Source: Agelas oroides
Lineage: Eukaryota > Porifera > Demospongiae > Agelasida > Agelasidae
Reading direction: 5' to 3'
Assembly: GCA_949130485.1 (NCBI GenBank)
Contig: OX422183.1
Coordinates: forward strand, 21,569,202-21,633,201
Length of the DNA stretch: 64,000 bases
The notes beneath the pieces are model-generated. The model was not told where the DNA came from. It made no database searches and was given only the letters and a program-made list of their open reading frames with translations. Positions 1-24,722 of this stretch are shown piece by piece (position 1 is the first letter of the stretch; each line of letters begins with the position of its first letter). A program made the translations under genes and the position numbers.

Positions 1-127
1 GTTTGCATACCCCGAAACTCTTGAATGGGCTGGTTATCGAGCGTAATGTACACATGACTATCTATGTTTAGGCTTTCACTTGAATTACAATCAAAAATGT
101 AATTGCATTAACTTTATATGTACACAG

Positions 128-1298
128 GTAACTTCACCACAAACCTGGCAGAATGTTGGATGACCATCCGCACAAAATTTGACGGTGGAAAGCAATACAA
201 CCGGAGCCAGAGAGGAGCTTGGGAGGGCAGGTGTGCTGAAGCAGGACTATGACAGAACCTGGGGCCAGAATGGAGAACAGCAGTATGGGAGAAAGTGACA
301 GGCAAGGAGGCAAACTCTGTCTTCAAAACACAAAAGCTACAGTAAGGGAGTGGAGAATGACAGGAAGCGTAAGGCAACAGAGGAAGCGACACAAGAAGGA
401 AGACAGTGAAGTATAAGAAAAACAAATGGCAGATGACTCACTCAAAGAACGAACAGACTATGACCGCCATGATGATGGCCCAGGTGTAGCAGAAGTACAT
501 CAGGATCTACCAGAGGAGTACCTGCAGAATTTGATGATTGATTACTACAATGCCAAAAACCAAGGTCTAGCCGATGAACTAGCAACTAACTTGTGGATGG
601 CAGAATGAAGAAACGGATAACAGCTTCAGTGTGTGGAAATATAGCCAAGCGTAGAAGTACAACCAAGGTTGCAAATGCAGTGAAATCACTATTGTATCCC
701 ACATTCAGGGGGAATATAGCTACAGAGTGGGGAAACCGCAAAGAATCGGAGACACTAGGTGCGTACCTTGCTATGAAACAAAAAAATGGCTCACCCACAA
801 TCACTGTACGCAAAAGTGGATTGGTTATTCACCCATCAAACCACTGGCTTGGGGCTAGTCCTGATGGCCTTGTAAATGACCCCATGTCAAATGATCCCGA
901 AGGGATTGTAGAGTGCAAAAACCCCTATTCCATCAGGAACATGAATTTGATGGAAGCTATAACACAAAACAAGGACATATGTTTGGCCTTGAAGAATGGC
1001 TCGAGCCCTTCATGTAAAACACACACACAACTATTTTTATCAAGTACAGGCAACTATGTATTGTACAGGACGCAAGTGGTGTGACTTTGTTTTGCAAACA
1101 ACAACTGATATCCATATTGAGCGGATATGTTTTCAACCAGACTTCTGGCAACCTGTATTGCATCGTATTCATGCTTTTTACTTCTCTGCTATTCTTCCGG
1201 AACTAGCCGTTCCAAGACTACAACAAGGGGGAATACGCGAACCTACTGAGTGGCTGCTTAATGCAAAAAAGTGGAAAAGACGGACAGAATGTTTTTAG
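128..1298 (+). pseudogene. Decayed gene with YqaJ-like (PD-(D/E)XK) nuclease domain
   Basis: An upstream block (about 128-290) reads TNLAECWMTIRTKFDGGKQY and then hits a stop. A second block (426-608) is acidic. A third (593-1084) has the start of a YqaJ-type exonuclease domain, RITASVCG, then the core GASPDGLV followed by GIVECKNPYS, which fits the D...ExK catalytic pattern of that superfamily. The domain continues in another frame at 996-1298 (YFYQVQATMYCTGRKWCDF ... FYFSAILPEL), so at least one frameshift near 1020 separates the catalytic core from the QVQ motif. A further frame change lies near 590-610. YqaJ proteins are lambda-exonuclease-like DNA nucleases common in phages and in large animal multigene families associated with mobile DNA. 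Stops and frame changes make a pseudogene more likely than an unusual intron structure. A polyadenylation-type AATAAA follows the last stop. Confidence 0.55.
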
Positions 1299-1306
1299 AG
1301 TCTTAC

Positions 1307-1312
1307 AATAAA
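1307..1312 (+). terminator. Polyadenylation signal AATAAA
   Basis: A canonical AATAAA hexamer starts nine bases after the last in-frame stop (1296-1298) of the YqaJ-like relic. Its placement fits the 3' end of that former gene. Confidence 0.45.
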
Positions 1313-1317
1313 ATGAA

Positions 1318-1739
1318 TCATTTCCACAATATTTGTTCATTGTACACAGTTTGATTACGTATATACATACTAACATATTATGTATTTGTAGAACAGCTTT
1401 AAGCTTACCTTTTCCTGGTGTTTCACATTTTACACCTTCTCTTTGGCTCAGTTACTTGCTGGCAATGTGATTTTACCGGGTCCGTTGTGAAAGCTGCGCT
1501 CACACACTCTGTACCGTGCATGATCGAAGATCATTTCCATAATATTTGTTCATTGTACACAGTTTGATTATACATACTAACATATTATGCATTTGTAGAA
1601 CAGCTTTAAGCTTCCCTTTTCCTGGTGTTTCACATTTTATACCTTCTCTTTGGCTCAGTTACTTGCTGGCAATGTGATTTCACTGGGTCTGTTGTGACAG
1701 CTGCGCTCACGCACTCCGTACCGTGCACGATTGAAGATC
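1318..1739. repeat. Tandem duplication, two 213-bp units
   Basis: The segment 1318-1530 is repeated at 1531-1739 with an exact offset of 213 bp and few differences (for example TTTTACCGGGTCC versus TTTCACTGGGTCT). It lies immediately 3' of the nuclease relic. The 1740-2030 stretch beyond it holds nothing I recognise. Confidence 0.85.
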
Positions 1740-2130
1740 AACGCAAATTTTTAACAGCCGTGCGTTTAATTACGCGCACGCGCCAATGGTATCCCGCCAC
1801 CTTATATATGCCTAAAAAAAATACCAATGGCACATCGAGCTGCCAAATTCCGGTGAACTAAGTCCAATTTTCTTTTGTAACCTAACAACGTTCAACATAT
1901 TATATTGTGACACACCCACTCAAGAAACGTTGTGATACTGAAGTAGAGATTACTTATTTTACTGCTGTAAGGGAAGCGCTATGTAGTCATCAATGATCTT
2001 GCAATCTCATTGGTCCTTACCACATTTTGGTGGTGGGCCCACGAAACCCAACCAGACCATTTTGCACCGGTAGGCACACATGGGCTGGGCATGGTACTAC
2101 TGTGGAAGTTGTGGAAGTACTACATGGTAC

Positions 2131-2299
2131 CAGTGGCGTAGCGAAGGCTGGGCCTGGCCTGGCACATGCCCGGCCAAAGGACCATGTTCGTCCCGCTCAT
2201 GTCACGTGATCTCACGCGAGCGCTATAGTGTTGTCAGACTCCCTAGAGCTAGCGTACAGCAGGTGCCCGGCCAATACCAATGACCTGGCTACGCCACTG
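2131..2299. mobile_element. hAT-like MITE, 169 bp
   Basis: The element starts CAGTGGCGTAGC and ends GCTACGCCACTG, a 12-bp terminal inverted repeat typical of hAT-superfamily MITEs. It is flanked by CATGGTAC on the left and CATGGTGC on the right, compatible with an 8-bp target duplication with one mismatch. The flanks also contain a local repeat (ACTGTGGAAGTTGTG), so the target duplication is not certain. No coding capacity. Confidence 0.6.
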
Positions 2300-2845
2300 C
2301 ATGGTGCTACTGTGGAAGTTGTGGGAGTACTATTTAAGTTAATGGCATCAGAACAGTCGTTGACAAAATGCAAACTATCTTCAGGCATAAGAAGTTTTCA
2401 GTCATAGTTTAGTATAGTACCATAGTAAGTACATATCTGTCCTCAACAATGAGTCAACATGTTATACAGATTGGACTTTAGCAATTATTACCATGACTTT
2501 GTCCTGTCACAATATCATGTATGAATCCATACCAGGCCTATCCCTCCTTTATTTTTTCGTTGAGGTGCACGGGAGAGCCTGAGAACGAGACTAAATTTTG
2601 TGATCAAAATGTAAACTATCAACACTTCATTTGCTGTTGAATGTTGCTTAGTACAGTACCATGACTCACACTGATTCAGAAGGAGAACGTATAAACACAG
2701 AAATGGCAGCAGATGTGTATGATTGAGGAACATACTTATATGTTCAGGTGGCCTGTTATGACAGTTCACCCATCTGCATCCTGGTCCACATTCCTCAATC
2801 GTTTTCAGCTGCACTGCCAAGTGTCGTAACCCTTTTTGCAGCTGC

Positions 2846-3063
2846 ATCCATGTAAAAGTAATGCAACACGGCTCTGTACACCTTTTACGTATGTTCCTTT
2901 CTGTGTCCCACTCTATAGTAAGGGATTCATCTTTGACTTTCCAGCCATGTTTTTTAGTTGGTCGCTTGGTCGAAGTAATGTGACATGACTCTGTACACTT
3001 TTTATGTTCCCTTCTGTACCCACTCTATAACAAAGATTGATCATTGATTTTCCAGCCATGTTT
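2846..3063. repeat. Diverged direct duplication of ~105 bp
   Basis: Two direct copies (about 2846-2953 and 2968-3063) share AGTAATG, CTCTGTACAC, CCCACTCTATA and the terminal CCAGCCATGTTT. They differ by several small indels, so this is an old duplication. The surrounding 2300-2845 shows no recognisable gene. Confidence 0.6.
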
Positions 3064-3222
3064 GCAATTGGTAGCAGTTGTATGTTGGGCTTGTCTTCAG
3101 TATAGAAGGACCCTTGTTGGTTTCATTGGGGAGCCTTAGTGCTTTTACTTCACTTTCTGTGGTGTAACAAGCTATTGGCAACTGAAACTGATTTCTAAAT
3201 GCTGGTAGAATTTTACACCACA

Positions 3223-3815
3223 CTATATGCACAAAGAAGGCCAAAACCTTGATTCTTGTATTGCCATTTCAGCAAGACTTTCTGCCAAGCATTCGGTGTT
3301 TATGATGAAAAGCTGCAATTCAAAAGAATGTGTTTGTGAAAAACGACTTGCTACGAATGAGGTAAAGTTGCATTCAGATAGCACATACAGAAACTGCAGT
3401 GTTGCAAGGCAGTCTTCATGTGGAATATCACACAAGTCAGAGTCCAGTAGCCTAAGTAGTCTTGTTAATGGATTGATCTGAATCCGGGCCCTTCTTCTGT
3501 TTTTTTTTTCTTGATGTAGTGTGTGTGATGTAGAGGCTGTACTGGGATACGTTCTGGGGTTGTGAGGAGCAGGATGTGCAGGTCCTTTCATCAATGTTCT
3601 TGCCCACCTTCTTTATTGTGGACCCCCCATCTGCATCTGACAGTGGCTGCTTCTGTCGAGATGTGCTGTAAGGTAGTCATGGTCACCAATGGGGACAAGG
3701 TTTGGGTTTCTATAGCAGCGAATATGGCTTGGATTGAACCAATTGTACTGTAGTACCATGCCAGCTTCGGGACTGATCTCCACTGTATACAGTGGCATGT
3801 GACTTGCTTGGGCAA
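3223..3815 (-). other. Unrecognised region with weak minus-strand coding look
   Basis: Two minus-strand open stretches (3591-3815 and 3223-3594) give unrecognised proteins in different frames with no clear splice sites linking them. No motif is visible. This could be non-coding or an old gene relic. Confidence 0.15.
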
Positions 3816-3939
3816 AATTATTGAACTGTACTAAAAATAGAACACCGGCCTGGTCATGTGCTTAGCAACAATGGCTTATGTCTACACATAGCTGCACAGT
3901 ATGTGTTACTATTTTTAGTACTCACAGTAAATTCTGCCC
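3810..3939. mobile_element. Short palindromic MITE (GGGCAAAATTATTG family)
   Basis: The left end GGGCAAAATTATTGAAC and the right end GTAAATTCTGCCC form imperfect inverted repeats about 130 bp apart, both containing the core TACTAAAAATAG. A related copy sits inside the nested element at 6519-6779, and a partial one near 24385. This one is the solo version of the inner element. Confidence 0.6.
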
Positions 3940-4019
3940 GATAAAAGATTGGCATTGCAAACCATTTTGGCCAAAATAGACGGTACAGTCAGATATTTAA
4001 TGTCAATGATAATAATGTT

Positions 4020-4800
4020 TCAATGACACATAGAATGAAAATATACATCCTTTATTAGAATTGTGACACAGCAAAGTACAATCTGAAATAATTGTGTAGC
4101 TAGGAATTTGTGTCTCACATCACCAAATGTGATGGTGATGTGCTCTTCACTCACTCTTTTCTCTTCAGTCCGGAATGCGCTCAACATGGTGGTTGCTTCC
4201 TTCAAACATGCCTCAACTATGTACTTTTTCTCCAACTCATCTCGAGGCAAAGCTCTTATAATAGCACGCTGCATGTATAACATAGTACAATAGGACTTCA
4301 TGTTTTGTTTTCAAGTATAAATATATGTACTATATTTTGTATCCCTCTTGACATATGTAATGCATGCCTCAAATTGTCACAAATGTTTTTGAATCAAATG
4401 GCTTGACCACATACGTTCACAGAATGTAATATGTAAAAACTTGTGTATATAGATAAAAAGTTAGATGACTCCGAACATGCAACTCACATTGATGTCCTCA
4501 GTGCTAAGGTAGCGTGTCAGGCTTTGGCAGTACAGTTTTGCCAACTCCTTTCTGAGTGGTAACTGTAAGGAAATGTTACTTGAATTTTTTATGAGCAAAA
4601 TTTCATTCATAGTTTTGGTTCACCTCAAAAGAACTCCCTTTGATTGTGAAATTTTTCTTTGTCTGCTCAACAACCAATGCTTTCAGCTCCTCTACTGCAG
4701 TCAACACCTTTTTCTGCGATTGCACTACAGCGGTGCACAAACCAAACAGCTTGCTTTGTTCCTGCTGTAGTTGCCATATAATGGTGTTACGCTGTATCAT
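4020..4800 (-). CDS. Hypothetical protein, at least three exons (3' part)
   Basis: Three minus-strand exons have matching splice signals. The first (to about 4627, starting near 4800) is rich in Gln, Glu and Lys and looks coiled-coil (LQQEQSKLFG ... AVEELKALVVEQTKK). The second (about 4493-4562) reads LPLRKELAKLYCQSLTRYL and ends in a GTGAGT donor. The third (from about 4272, stop at 4020) reads RAIIRALPRDELEKKYIVEA and FRTEEKRVSEEHITITFG. An AATAAA on the minus strand lies at 4051-4056, overlapping the last codons. I do not recognise the family. The start is uncertain: the ATG at 4800 may be internal to an upstream exon not identified. Confidence 0.35.
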
Positions 4801-5142
4801 TTGCAGTTACAGGCTGTTTTACTGATCATGACCAAGTCAGCTCTATCAGTACCTTTGAATCATATATAGCAATGTACCATAATAATGATGTGTATATTAA
4901 GCAAGAAGCATTCCTGTAGGAGTGTAGCTATAATTGTTATTTTTACCTTTTCTGGCTAGACAAGCAAGAGGAAAGAGCTCATCAGCTCAAGTGAGAAGAA
5001 AGTGCTGAAGAGACTGAAAAGAAGTAATTATGCTGATTGTGAGGACAGCGACCAAATTGGCTTGGATATGCGGTGATTCTTCATGTCAGCCAGGATAGGG
5101 CATTTGAAGCTAGGTGGTGAGAGGAGTTACGTGTAAGGCCTA

Positions 5143-5212
5143 TAGCCTCGTTCCCAGGCCTTCCCCGCCTCCAGTTTTTGCATACTGCAAGCGATCACTA
5201 GGAACGGGGCTA
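5143..5212. repeat. 70-bp hairpin of the TAGCCTCGTTCCCAGG family (copy 1)
   Basis: The sequence starts TAGCCTCGTTCCCAGGCC and ends CTAGGAACGGGGCTA, an imperfect inverted repeat. The same 70-bp element lies at 12745-12814 and 19546-19615, about 320-400 bp upstream of each tubulin ATG, so its insertion predates the triplication. It looks like a solo end or minimal derivative of the larger elements at 8528-8977 and 45950-46765. Confidence 0.7.
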
Positions 5213-5533
5213 GTAACTTTCGTAGTAAGGGCCTAGGAGGCAGCAAGCTGAGCTGCATGCGCATATGCATGCATGCATGCCGTGTCACCGGGGGCCGGGC
5301 GCGGGCCCGGGCGTGTATGACGATATACGATATGAGGCTTTACGCGCGGACGATCTAGACCGCTGATCTGATAGGCCGAGAACACTGTTGCCATAGCGTC
5401 GCTACGAGCATACAGGTACCGTTTCCAGCTGCCCGCGCTCATTCTGAACTTGCGAAGGAACACCGTTACTACGTTTTTGCAAGCGTTGGTTTCTGACTCA
5501 ACTCCTCCTTTTTCTTCGAGAACGTGAAGCAAA
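5213..5533 (+). promoter_or_regulatory. Conserved 5' region of alpha-tubulin copy 1
   Basis: About 320 bp upstream of the ATG is conserved in all three copies. It includes a GCATGC/ATGCAT-rich block, a GC-rich block (GGGGGCCGGGCGCGGGCCCG) and a run ending in GAACGTGAAGCAAA just before the ATG. No clear TATA box is visible; a GC-rich, TATA-less promoter is an inference. The counterpart regions are 12815-13141 and 19616-19932. Confidence 0.4.
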
Positions 5534-10570
<5,037 letters not shown>

Positions 10571-10963
10571 ACAAGTAGCTGGACTTCAGTTGGTACTAGA
10601 CTCGTCTGTACCATCTGTCACTGGTTATCATACTCACAGTAGCTAAATCATTGTATCACTTTATCAGAAGCCTTATCATTGCTATATACACTCACCAGCA
10701 TTCATGTACATTATATCGTCCATATTTGGTGAATACGTAAAAATCAAGTGATGTTTGAATGGGTGGGTAACGTTTGTAGTGAGTGAAAGAGTGTGTGTTT
10801 ATGTGGACTGTGGTGAATCTCAATCTGATACCACTTTCAAGATTTGAGAGTCAGGTATCTCCTTCCTAAGCTGATCTTTTTTGATAAAAATTAGCTGCAA
10901 AAAATGAAGGCCAACAATGATTTGAGCACCAGGCTTTGTTTATACATTACATGGTCAGTATAA

Positions 10964-11016
10964 TACTGCAAGCGATCAAAAACTGGAGGCGGGAATGACC
11001 TGGGAACGAGGCTACA
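10964..11016. repeat. Half hairpin of the TAGCCTCGTTCCCAGG family
   Basis: The sequence ACTGCAAGCGATCAAAAACT ... CTGGGAACGAGGCTA resembles the right half of the 70-bp hairpin seen upstream of the tubulin genes. It lies downstream of copy 1. In copy 2 only a remnant (around 17350-17372) remains. Confidence 0.5.
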
Positions 11017-11094
11017 TTACATGTAGTACAGATAGCCTCTTTTCCAGTCCTCATTCCACAGCTATCATGGCTTGCAGTACGAAAAGCATGCTAC

Positions 11095-11550
11095 TTGTAC
11101 ACCACTATGATGTGTATGTTAACCTTTTTGCATGCTCAGGTGGCATTTGAATTTCAACTTTCACCGTCTCCCCCGGAGCCACCCAGTGCCCAGTCACATG
11201 ACCAGGCTGGTTTCCATGGCAACAGCATACAAGCAGAGGCCAAAGTTGAGGCAAATAATACAACACTAGCGGTGACGTCTGGGGTGGAAGAGAAAGCGTC
11301 TGGCAATGTCCCAATGGAGAATCACAACACTGAGATGGTAGGGAAGATGTATTACTTTGATGGCTGTCCAGAGGTTCTAGCCAATGATAATTCTTCATGC
11401 ATTTGTTGCTGTGGTGAAGGCCCAGGAACAAAACTAGAAAGAACCTGTGTGCATGGTCATTGGCTAGCCTCAGTTCCCAGGCCTCCCCCGTTTTGCTTTC
11501 TGTTTGCGTTCACAATAATACACAGAAGTGGAAGACCAGCATTATTGTGA
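11095..11550 (+). CDS. Weak candidate: open frame downstream of tubulin copy 1
   Basis: A 151-codon open frame follows an acceptor-like site (GCATGCTCAG|GTGGC) and encodes a Pro/Ser-rich then Asn/Thr-rich protein ending in a Cys cluster (CICCCGEGPG). The equivalent in copy 2 is 17425-17823. The two differ by few substitutions, about equally silent and replacement, so selection cannot be judged by eye. No family recognised. It could equally be 3' flanking DNA. Confidence 0.15.
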   Translation: MYTTMMCMLTFLHAQVAFEFQLSPSPPEPPSAQSHDQAGFHGNSIQAEAKVEANNTTLAVTSGVEEKASGNVPMENHNTEMVGKMYYFDGCPEVLANDNSSCICCCGEGPGTKLERTCVHGHWLASVPRPPPFCFLFAFTIIHRSGRPALL

Positions 11551-11596
11551 ACGCAAATGGAAGGTAAAAATGGGGAAGGCCTGGGAACAAGGATAG
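11465..11596. repeat. 132-bp hairpin of the TAGCCTC family
   Basis: The left end TAGCCTCAGTTCCCAGGCC and right end GGCCTGGGAACAAGGATA are inverted repeats, and inner arms (TTTGCGTTCACAATAAT and its complement) make a longer hairpin. A shortened copy is at 17825-17946. Confidence 0.65.
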
Positions 11597-11620
11597 TCAT
11601 TAGCAGTACGTAAGTGAAAA

Positions 11621-11693
11621 GCTGGCGGATGTTGGGAATTGAACCCAGAACTCTTGGCTTGAGCTACAAGTGCTCTACAGCTGAGCTAAGACC
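11621..11693 (-). repeat. tRNA-like SINE head (copy 1)
   Basis: On the minus strand the sequence has an A-box-like TAGCTCAGCTGTAGAGC and a B-box-like GGTTCAATTCC at tRNA spacing. The acceptor stem does not pair, and no proper anticodon loop (T33) is seen, so it is not a functional tRNA gene. Related sequences are at 17972-18044 (copy 2), 56852-56929 (minus strand) and a degenerate plus-strand one at about 18172-18250. This suggests a tRNA-derived SINE family with internal pol III promoter boxes. Confidence 0.6.
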
Positions 11694-11784
11694 ACTGGAC
11701 AACCACCAGGCCTCACAATCCTCTATATGTAGAGCGCATACTGTGTGGCTGCTGGGTGTGCGACTGAAGTACATGTTCAATACT

Positions 11785-12353
11785 GCAGTGGCAGATCTAG
11801 GAATTTAGAAAGGGGGGTTCAGTCACCGGCGCGCAAAGTGCGCCGGAAATTTTTGGGTTGCCACGCCCACTTTCGGTCACGTGAATGCATTCATACAATA
11901 ATATATAGCTGGAAGGCCGAACCGAGGGGTCCGTCACAAAAGAAATCTCGTATATACACTGTCCGACAGTGTTGTTTTAGCTAACTATAACTTTAACTAA
12001 ATACATTTTAGTATGGTCTTTTTAAAATTTAGTTAACCAAAACTACAACTAACTAAAATTTATTGCTAAGCTGGGAACTATAACTAAAATATCCAAGAAC
12101 ATACAAGAAGAAACCTGTCGGCAGAAATCCAAACTGAAATCCAGAAATCCACTGTGAAATCCAGAAATCCACTCTGAAATCCGAAATCCACGTGAAATCC
12201 AGTGGATTTCGAAATCTCGTACACCAAGGCGCGCCGTGGCGGACCCCTCGGGCCGAACTGAGTATCTCGAAGCAACTCTAGGCCTAGTCAAACGTCTGGA
12301 GATCAGTAAGGAACTGATACGTGAATGTGTAACTGTGCCTGGTTGTTGTTGCT
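11785..12353. repeat. Spacer between tubulin units 1 and 2
   Basis: The spacer starts CAGTGGCAGATCTAG, which resembles a hAT-type end, and runs through a stretch of TAACTA-rich DNA. At about 12113-12215 there is a minisatellite of GAAATCCA-type units (GAAATCCAGAAATCCACT). No gene is visible. Confidence 0.45.
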
Positions 12354-13141
12354 GACACACACTTTTACTCCTACACAACTTGGAATCTCTTTTGCAAAGC
12401 AATGCACACACAATCCATGCACACAAGGTATTCGAAATAGTAAAGCATTATATTATTATAAACCTAAAATAGTAAACCATTAGAAATCCTGAGAATGAGG
12501 TATTAAGCAAGAAGCATTCCTGTAGGAGTGTAGCTATTGTTATTTTTACCTTTTCTGGCTAGACAAGCAAGAGGAAAGAGCTCATCAGCTCAAGTGAGAA
12601 GAAAGTGCTGAAGAGACTGAAAAGAAGTAATTAAGCTGATTGTGAGGACAGCGACCAAATTGGCTTGGATATGCGGTGATTCTTCATGTCAGCCAGGATA
12701 GGGCATTTGAAGCTAGGTGGTGAGAGGAGTTACGTGTAAGGGCCTAGCCTCGTTCCCAGGCCTTCCCCGCCTCCAGTTTTTGCATACTGCAAGCGATCAC
12801 TAGGAACGGGGCTAGTAACTTTCGTAGTAAGGGCCTAGGAGGCAGCAAGCTGAGCTGCATGCGCATATGCATGCATGCATGCCGTGTCACCGGGGGCCGG
12901 GCGCGGGCCCGGGCGTGTATGACGCGACGATATACGTACATACGATATGAGGCTTTACGCGCGGACCGCTGATCTGATAGGCCGAGAACACTGTTGCCAT
13001 ATAGCGTCGCTACGAGCATACAGGTACCGTTTCCAGCTGCCCGCGCTCATTCTGAACTTGCGAAGAGACACCGTTACTACGTTTTTGCAAGTGTTAGTTT
13101 CTGACTCAACTTCTCCTTTTTCTTTGAGAACGTGAAGCAAA

Positions 13142-16966
<3,825 letters not shown>

Positions 16967-17424
16967 ACAAGTAGCTGGACTTCAGTTGGTACTAGACTTG
17001 TCTGTACCATCTGTCACTGGTTATCATCCTCACAGTAGCTAAATCATTGTATCACTTTATCAGAAGCCTTATCATTGCTATATACACTCACCAGCATTCA
17101 TGTACATTATATCGTCCATATTTGGTGAATACGTAAAAATCAAGTGATGTTTGAATGGGTGGGTAACGTTTGTAGTGAGTGAAAGAGTGTGTGTTTGTAT
17201 GGATTGTGGTGAATCTCAAACTGATACCACATTCAAGATTTGAGAGTCAGGTATCTCCTTCCTAAGCTGACCTTTTTTGCTAAAAATTAACTGCACAAAA
17301 TGAAGGCCAACAATTAATGATTTGAGCATCAGGCTTTGTTTATACATTCCAGTCCTCATGGGAACGAGGCTACATTACATGTAGTACAGATAGCCTCTTT
17401 TCCAGTCCTCATTCCACAGCTATC

Positions 17425-17823
17425 ATGGCTTGCAGTACGAAAAGCATGCTACTTGTACACTTCACTATGATGTGTATGTTAACCTTTTTGCATGCTCAGG
17501 TGGCATTTGAATTTCAACTTTCACCGTCTCCCCCGGAGCCACCCAGTGCCCAGTCACATGACCAGGCTGGTTTCCATGGCAACAGCATACAAGCAGAGGC
17601 CAAAGTTGAGGCAAATAATACAACACTAGTGGTGACATCTGGGGTGGAAGAGAAAGCGTCTGGCAATGTCCCAATGGAGAATCACAACACTGAGATGGTA
17701 GGGAAGATGTATTACTTTGATGGCTGTCCAGAGGTTCTAGCCAATGATAATTCTTCATGCATTTGTTGCTGTGGTGAGGGCCCAGAAACAAAACTAGAAA
17801 GAACCTGTGTGCATGGTCATTAG
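17425..17823 (+). CDS. Weak candidate: open frame downstream of tubulin copy 2
   Basis: This is the copy-2 counterpart of the open frame at 11095-11550, 132 codons. It differs by a few residues (for example TTLVVTSG for TTLAVTSG) and ends earlier. No family is recognised, and copy 3 lacks it. Confidence 0.15.
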   Translation: MACSTKSMLLVHFTMMCMLTFLHAQVAFEFQLSPSPPEPPSAQSHDQAGFHGNSIQAEAKVEANNTTLVVTSGVEEKASGNVPMENHNTEMVGKMYYFDGCPEVLANDNSSCICCCGEGPETKLERTCVHGH

Positions 17824-17971
17824 CTAGCCTCAGTTCCCAGGCCTCCCCCATTATGCTTTCCGTTTTCATTCACAATAATACACGGAAGTGGAAGACCGTG
17901 AACGCAAATGGAAGGTAAAAATGGGGAAGGCCTGGGAACAAGGATGGTCATTAGCAGTACGTAAGTGAAAA

Positions 17972-18044
17972 GCTGGCGGATGTTGGGAATTGAACCCAGA
18001 ACTCCTGGCTTGAGCTACAAGTGTTCTACAGCTGAGCTAAGACC
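17972..18044 (-). repeat. tRNA-like SINE head (copy 2)
   Basis: The duplicated counterpart of 11621-11693 has the same A-box and B-box-like blocks. A second, degenerate plus-strand tRNA-like block follows at about 18172-18250, so the two face each other. Confidence 0.55.
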
Positions 18045-18633
18045 ACTGGACAACCACCAGCCCTCACAATCCTCTATATGTACAGCGCATACTGTGTGGC
18101 TGCTGGGTGTGTGACTGAAGTACATGTTCAATACTAGCCACCTGTGCAGTACATATAGAGGATTGTGAAGGCTGGTGGTTGTTAGGTGGTCATAGCTCAC
18201 ACTGGCTGCTCAAGCCAGTAGTGCTGGTTTTGATCACACCCACAGCAGAGGTGAGTCCGCACTCACTGATCACATCACCTTGTTTTTCATGACACTTGGG
18301 CCCAACAACCCACATTTTGGTGGCTGCTAGGCAACATGAAAGATGTTGGTCATATTTGAGAGAGTGTAATTGCACACGTGATTAGGTTCATTGATTGCCC
18401 ACACACCCACACACATACACACACACAAGCAGGAAGCAGTGAAAGCCTTGGTAAACTGGAAAAACAGACTGACGCAGAAGAAGAACTGCAATAGCCTAGT
18501 GGTGGAGCACACCCCCAGCGAGCTGGCACAGGAGAGGGGGATAAAGGGCGGAGGAATGAACTGAATGAAGAGAATTAGGAGCTGGGCAGTGAATACACTA
18601 CTAGAGGCTGACCCTTCGGGTTAGTCTGATGGA

Positions 18634-18890
18634 GTGAATGGGGAGAGAGTGCGAGTGGAGAGAGTAAGAGGGCAGAGAGTGAGAAGGGAGGGAGTGAGAG
18701 GGGAGGGAGTGAGAGGGAGAGGGAAGAGAGTGAGAGGGGAGGGAGTGAATGGGGAGGGAGTGAGAGGGAGAGGGAAGAGAGTGAGAGGGAGTGAGAGTGG
18801 AGAGAGTGAGAGGGCAGAGAGTGAGAAGGGAGGGAGTGAGAGGGAGAGAAGAGAGTGAGAGGGAGTGAGAGGGGAGAGAGTGAGATTACC
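18634..18890 (+). repeat. Polypurine minisatellite (GAGAGTGAGAGGG units)
   Basis: About 250 bp are nearly pure purine on the plus strand, made of variable units such as GAGAGAGTGAGAGGGAGAGG interrupted by single T. Such tracts can form triplex DNA. The long open frames here on both strands are composition artefacts. Confidence 0.9.
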
Positions 18891-19154
18891 AGTGGCAGTG
18901 ATGATGCTCTTTTGAAAGTGCTTGTACACAGCTGTAAGTTTGGATCTGAGACAGTAGATCGAGTGTTGTAAGTAAATGCAGCTAGGTGAATGTTGTGTTT
19001 ACCAGAACTGGCTACAATTACTCCCCCCCCACCCACCTCCCCACCCAGTAATAAGGACACAGTTTCATGTCATGAAAATTCAAATTTTGTTGCAAACTTG
19101 AGTCATCAGCCAGGTCAAAAATTAAACTATTTCTCCAGTGCTTCTCTTATATAG

Positions 19155-24042
<4,888 letters not shown>

Positions 24043-24322
24043 TACACGTCTTTGTATATTTATTCTCACAGCGGCTGAGTCGTTGTATCACATAAGTCTT
24101 ATTCAAGCTACACTCACTGGCATCTATCACTTGTATTTCATACTGTCCATATTTACTGTAAGATAAGTGACTGCTTGAGAACAGGTGGGATTGGGTAGCA
24201 GGGGAGTATCTTTGGTAGCAAAAGTACTTTCCTTGTTAATTTAGGCCATGTAGATATAGGGCCAGTAAAAGGTATACTTGAGTGAACCTCTGTCTTGTCC
24301 AATACTGGTTTCTAGATTTGAG

Positions 24323-24440
24323 CAAGAGCGCATAAGAATGGGCGGCTAGAGTAAGAACGTGTAACTCCAATAGAAGCCCATAGTCTGGTCAAAATTATTG
24401 AACCGTACTGAAAATAGAACACCCGGTCACATACTTAGCA
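24323..24440. mobile_element. Truncated copy of the 6519-6779 nested MITE
   Basis: CAAGAGCGCATAAGAATGGG followed by GTCAAAATTATTGAACCG and GAAAATAGAACACCCGGTCAC matches the left half of the element in copy 1. The right end is missing. Confidence 0.65.
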
Positions 24441-24643
24441 CCAATGCCTCTTTTTCTGAGCTGCCCTAATCAGTTGTATGGAAGGGAAGGTCTTCTATAG
24501 GCTTTGTTATGGTGCAGCCAACCTGTGTGCATGGTTATAACCAACACCACTCCAGGCCTCTGCAGTGTTCAGTGTTGGTTGGGCCATACCAATTTCAGTG
24601 AATGTTGCTCAGCCCCAACCAACCCCAAATTGTTAGTGAATGC

Positions 24644-24722
24644 TAGCCTCGCTCCCAGGCCTTCCCTGGCTCCAGTTTTTGATCGCTTTGCAGTATGCAA
24701 AAACGGAGGGAGAAGGCCTGGT
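24644..24722. repeat. Hairpin of the TAGCCTCG family
   Basis: TAGCCTCGCTCCCAGGCC starts the element, with a partly inverted inner half (CTCCAGTTTTTGATCG / GCAAAAACGGAGGGAGAAGG) and an end at GGCCTGG. The right terminus is incomplete. Confidence 0.5.

Noticed and set aside
11621..11693. Possible functional tRNA gene
   Set aside because: A and B boxes are present but the acceptor stem does not pair and position 33 of the anticodon loop is not T.
18575..19060. Minus-strand 161-codon Ser/Leu/Pro-rich open frame
   Set aside because: It is produced by the polypurine minisatellite; low complexity with no motif.
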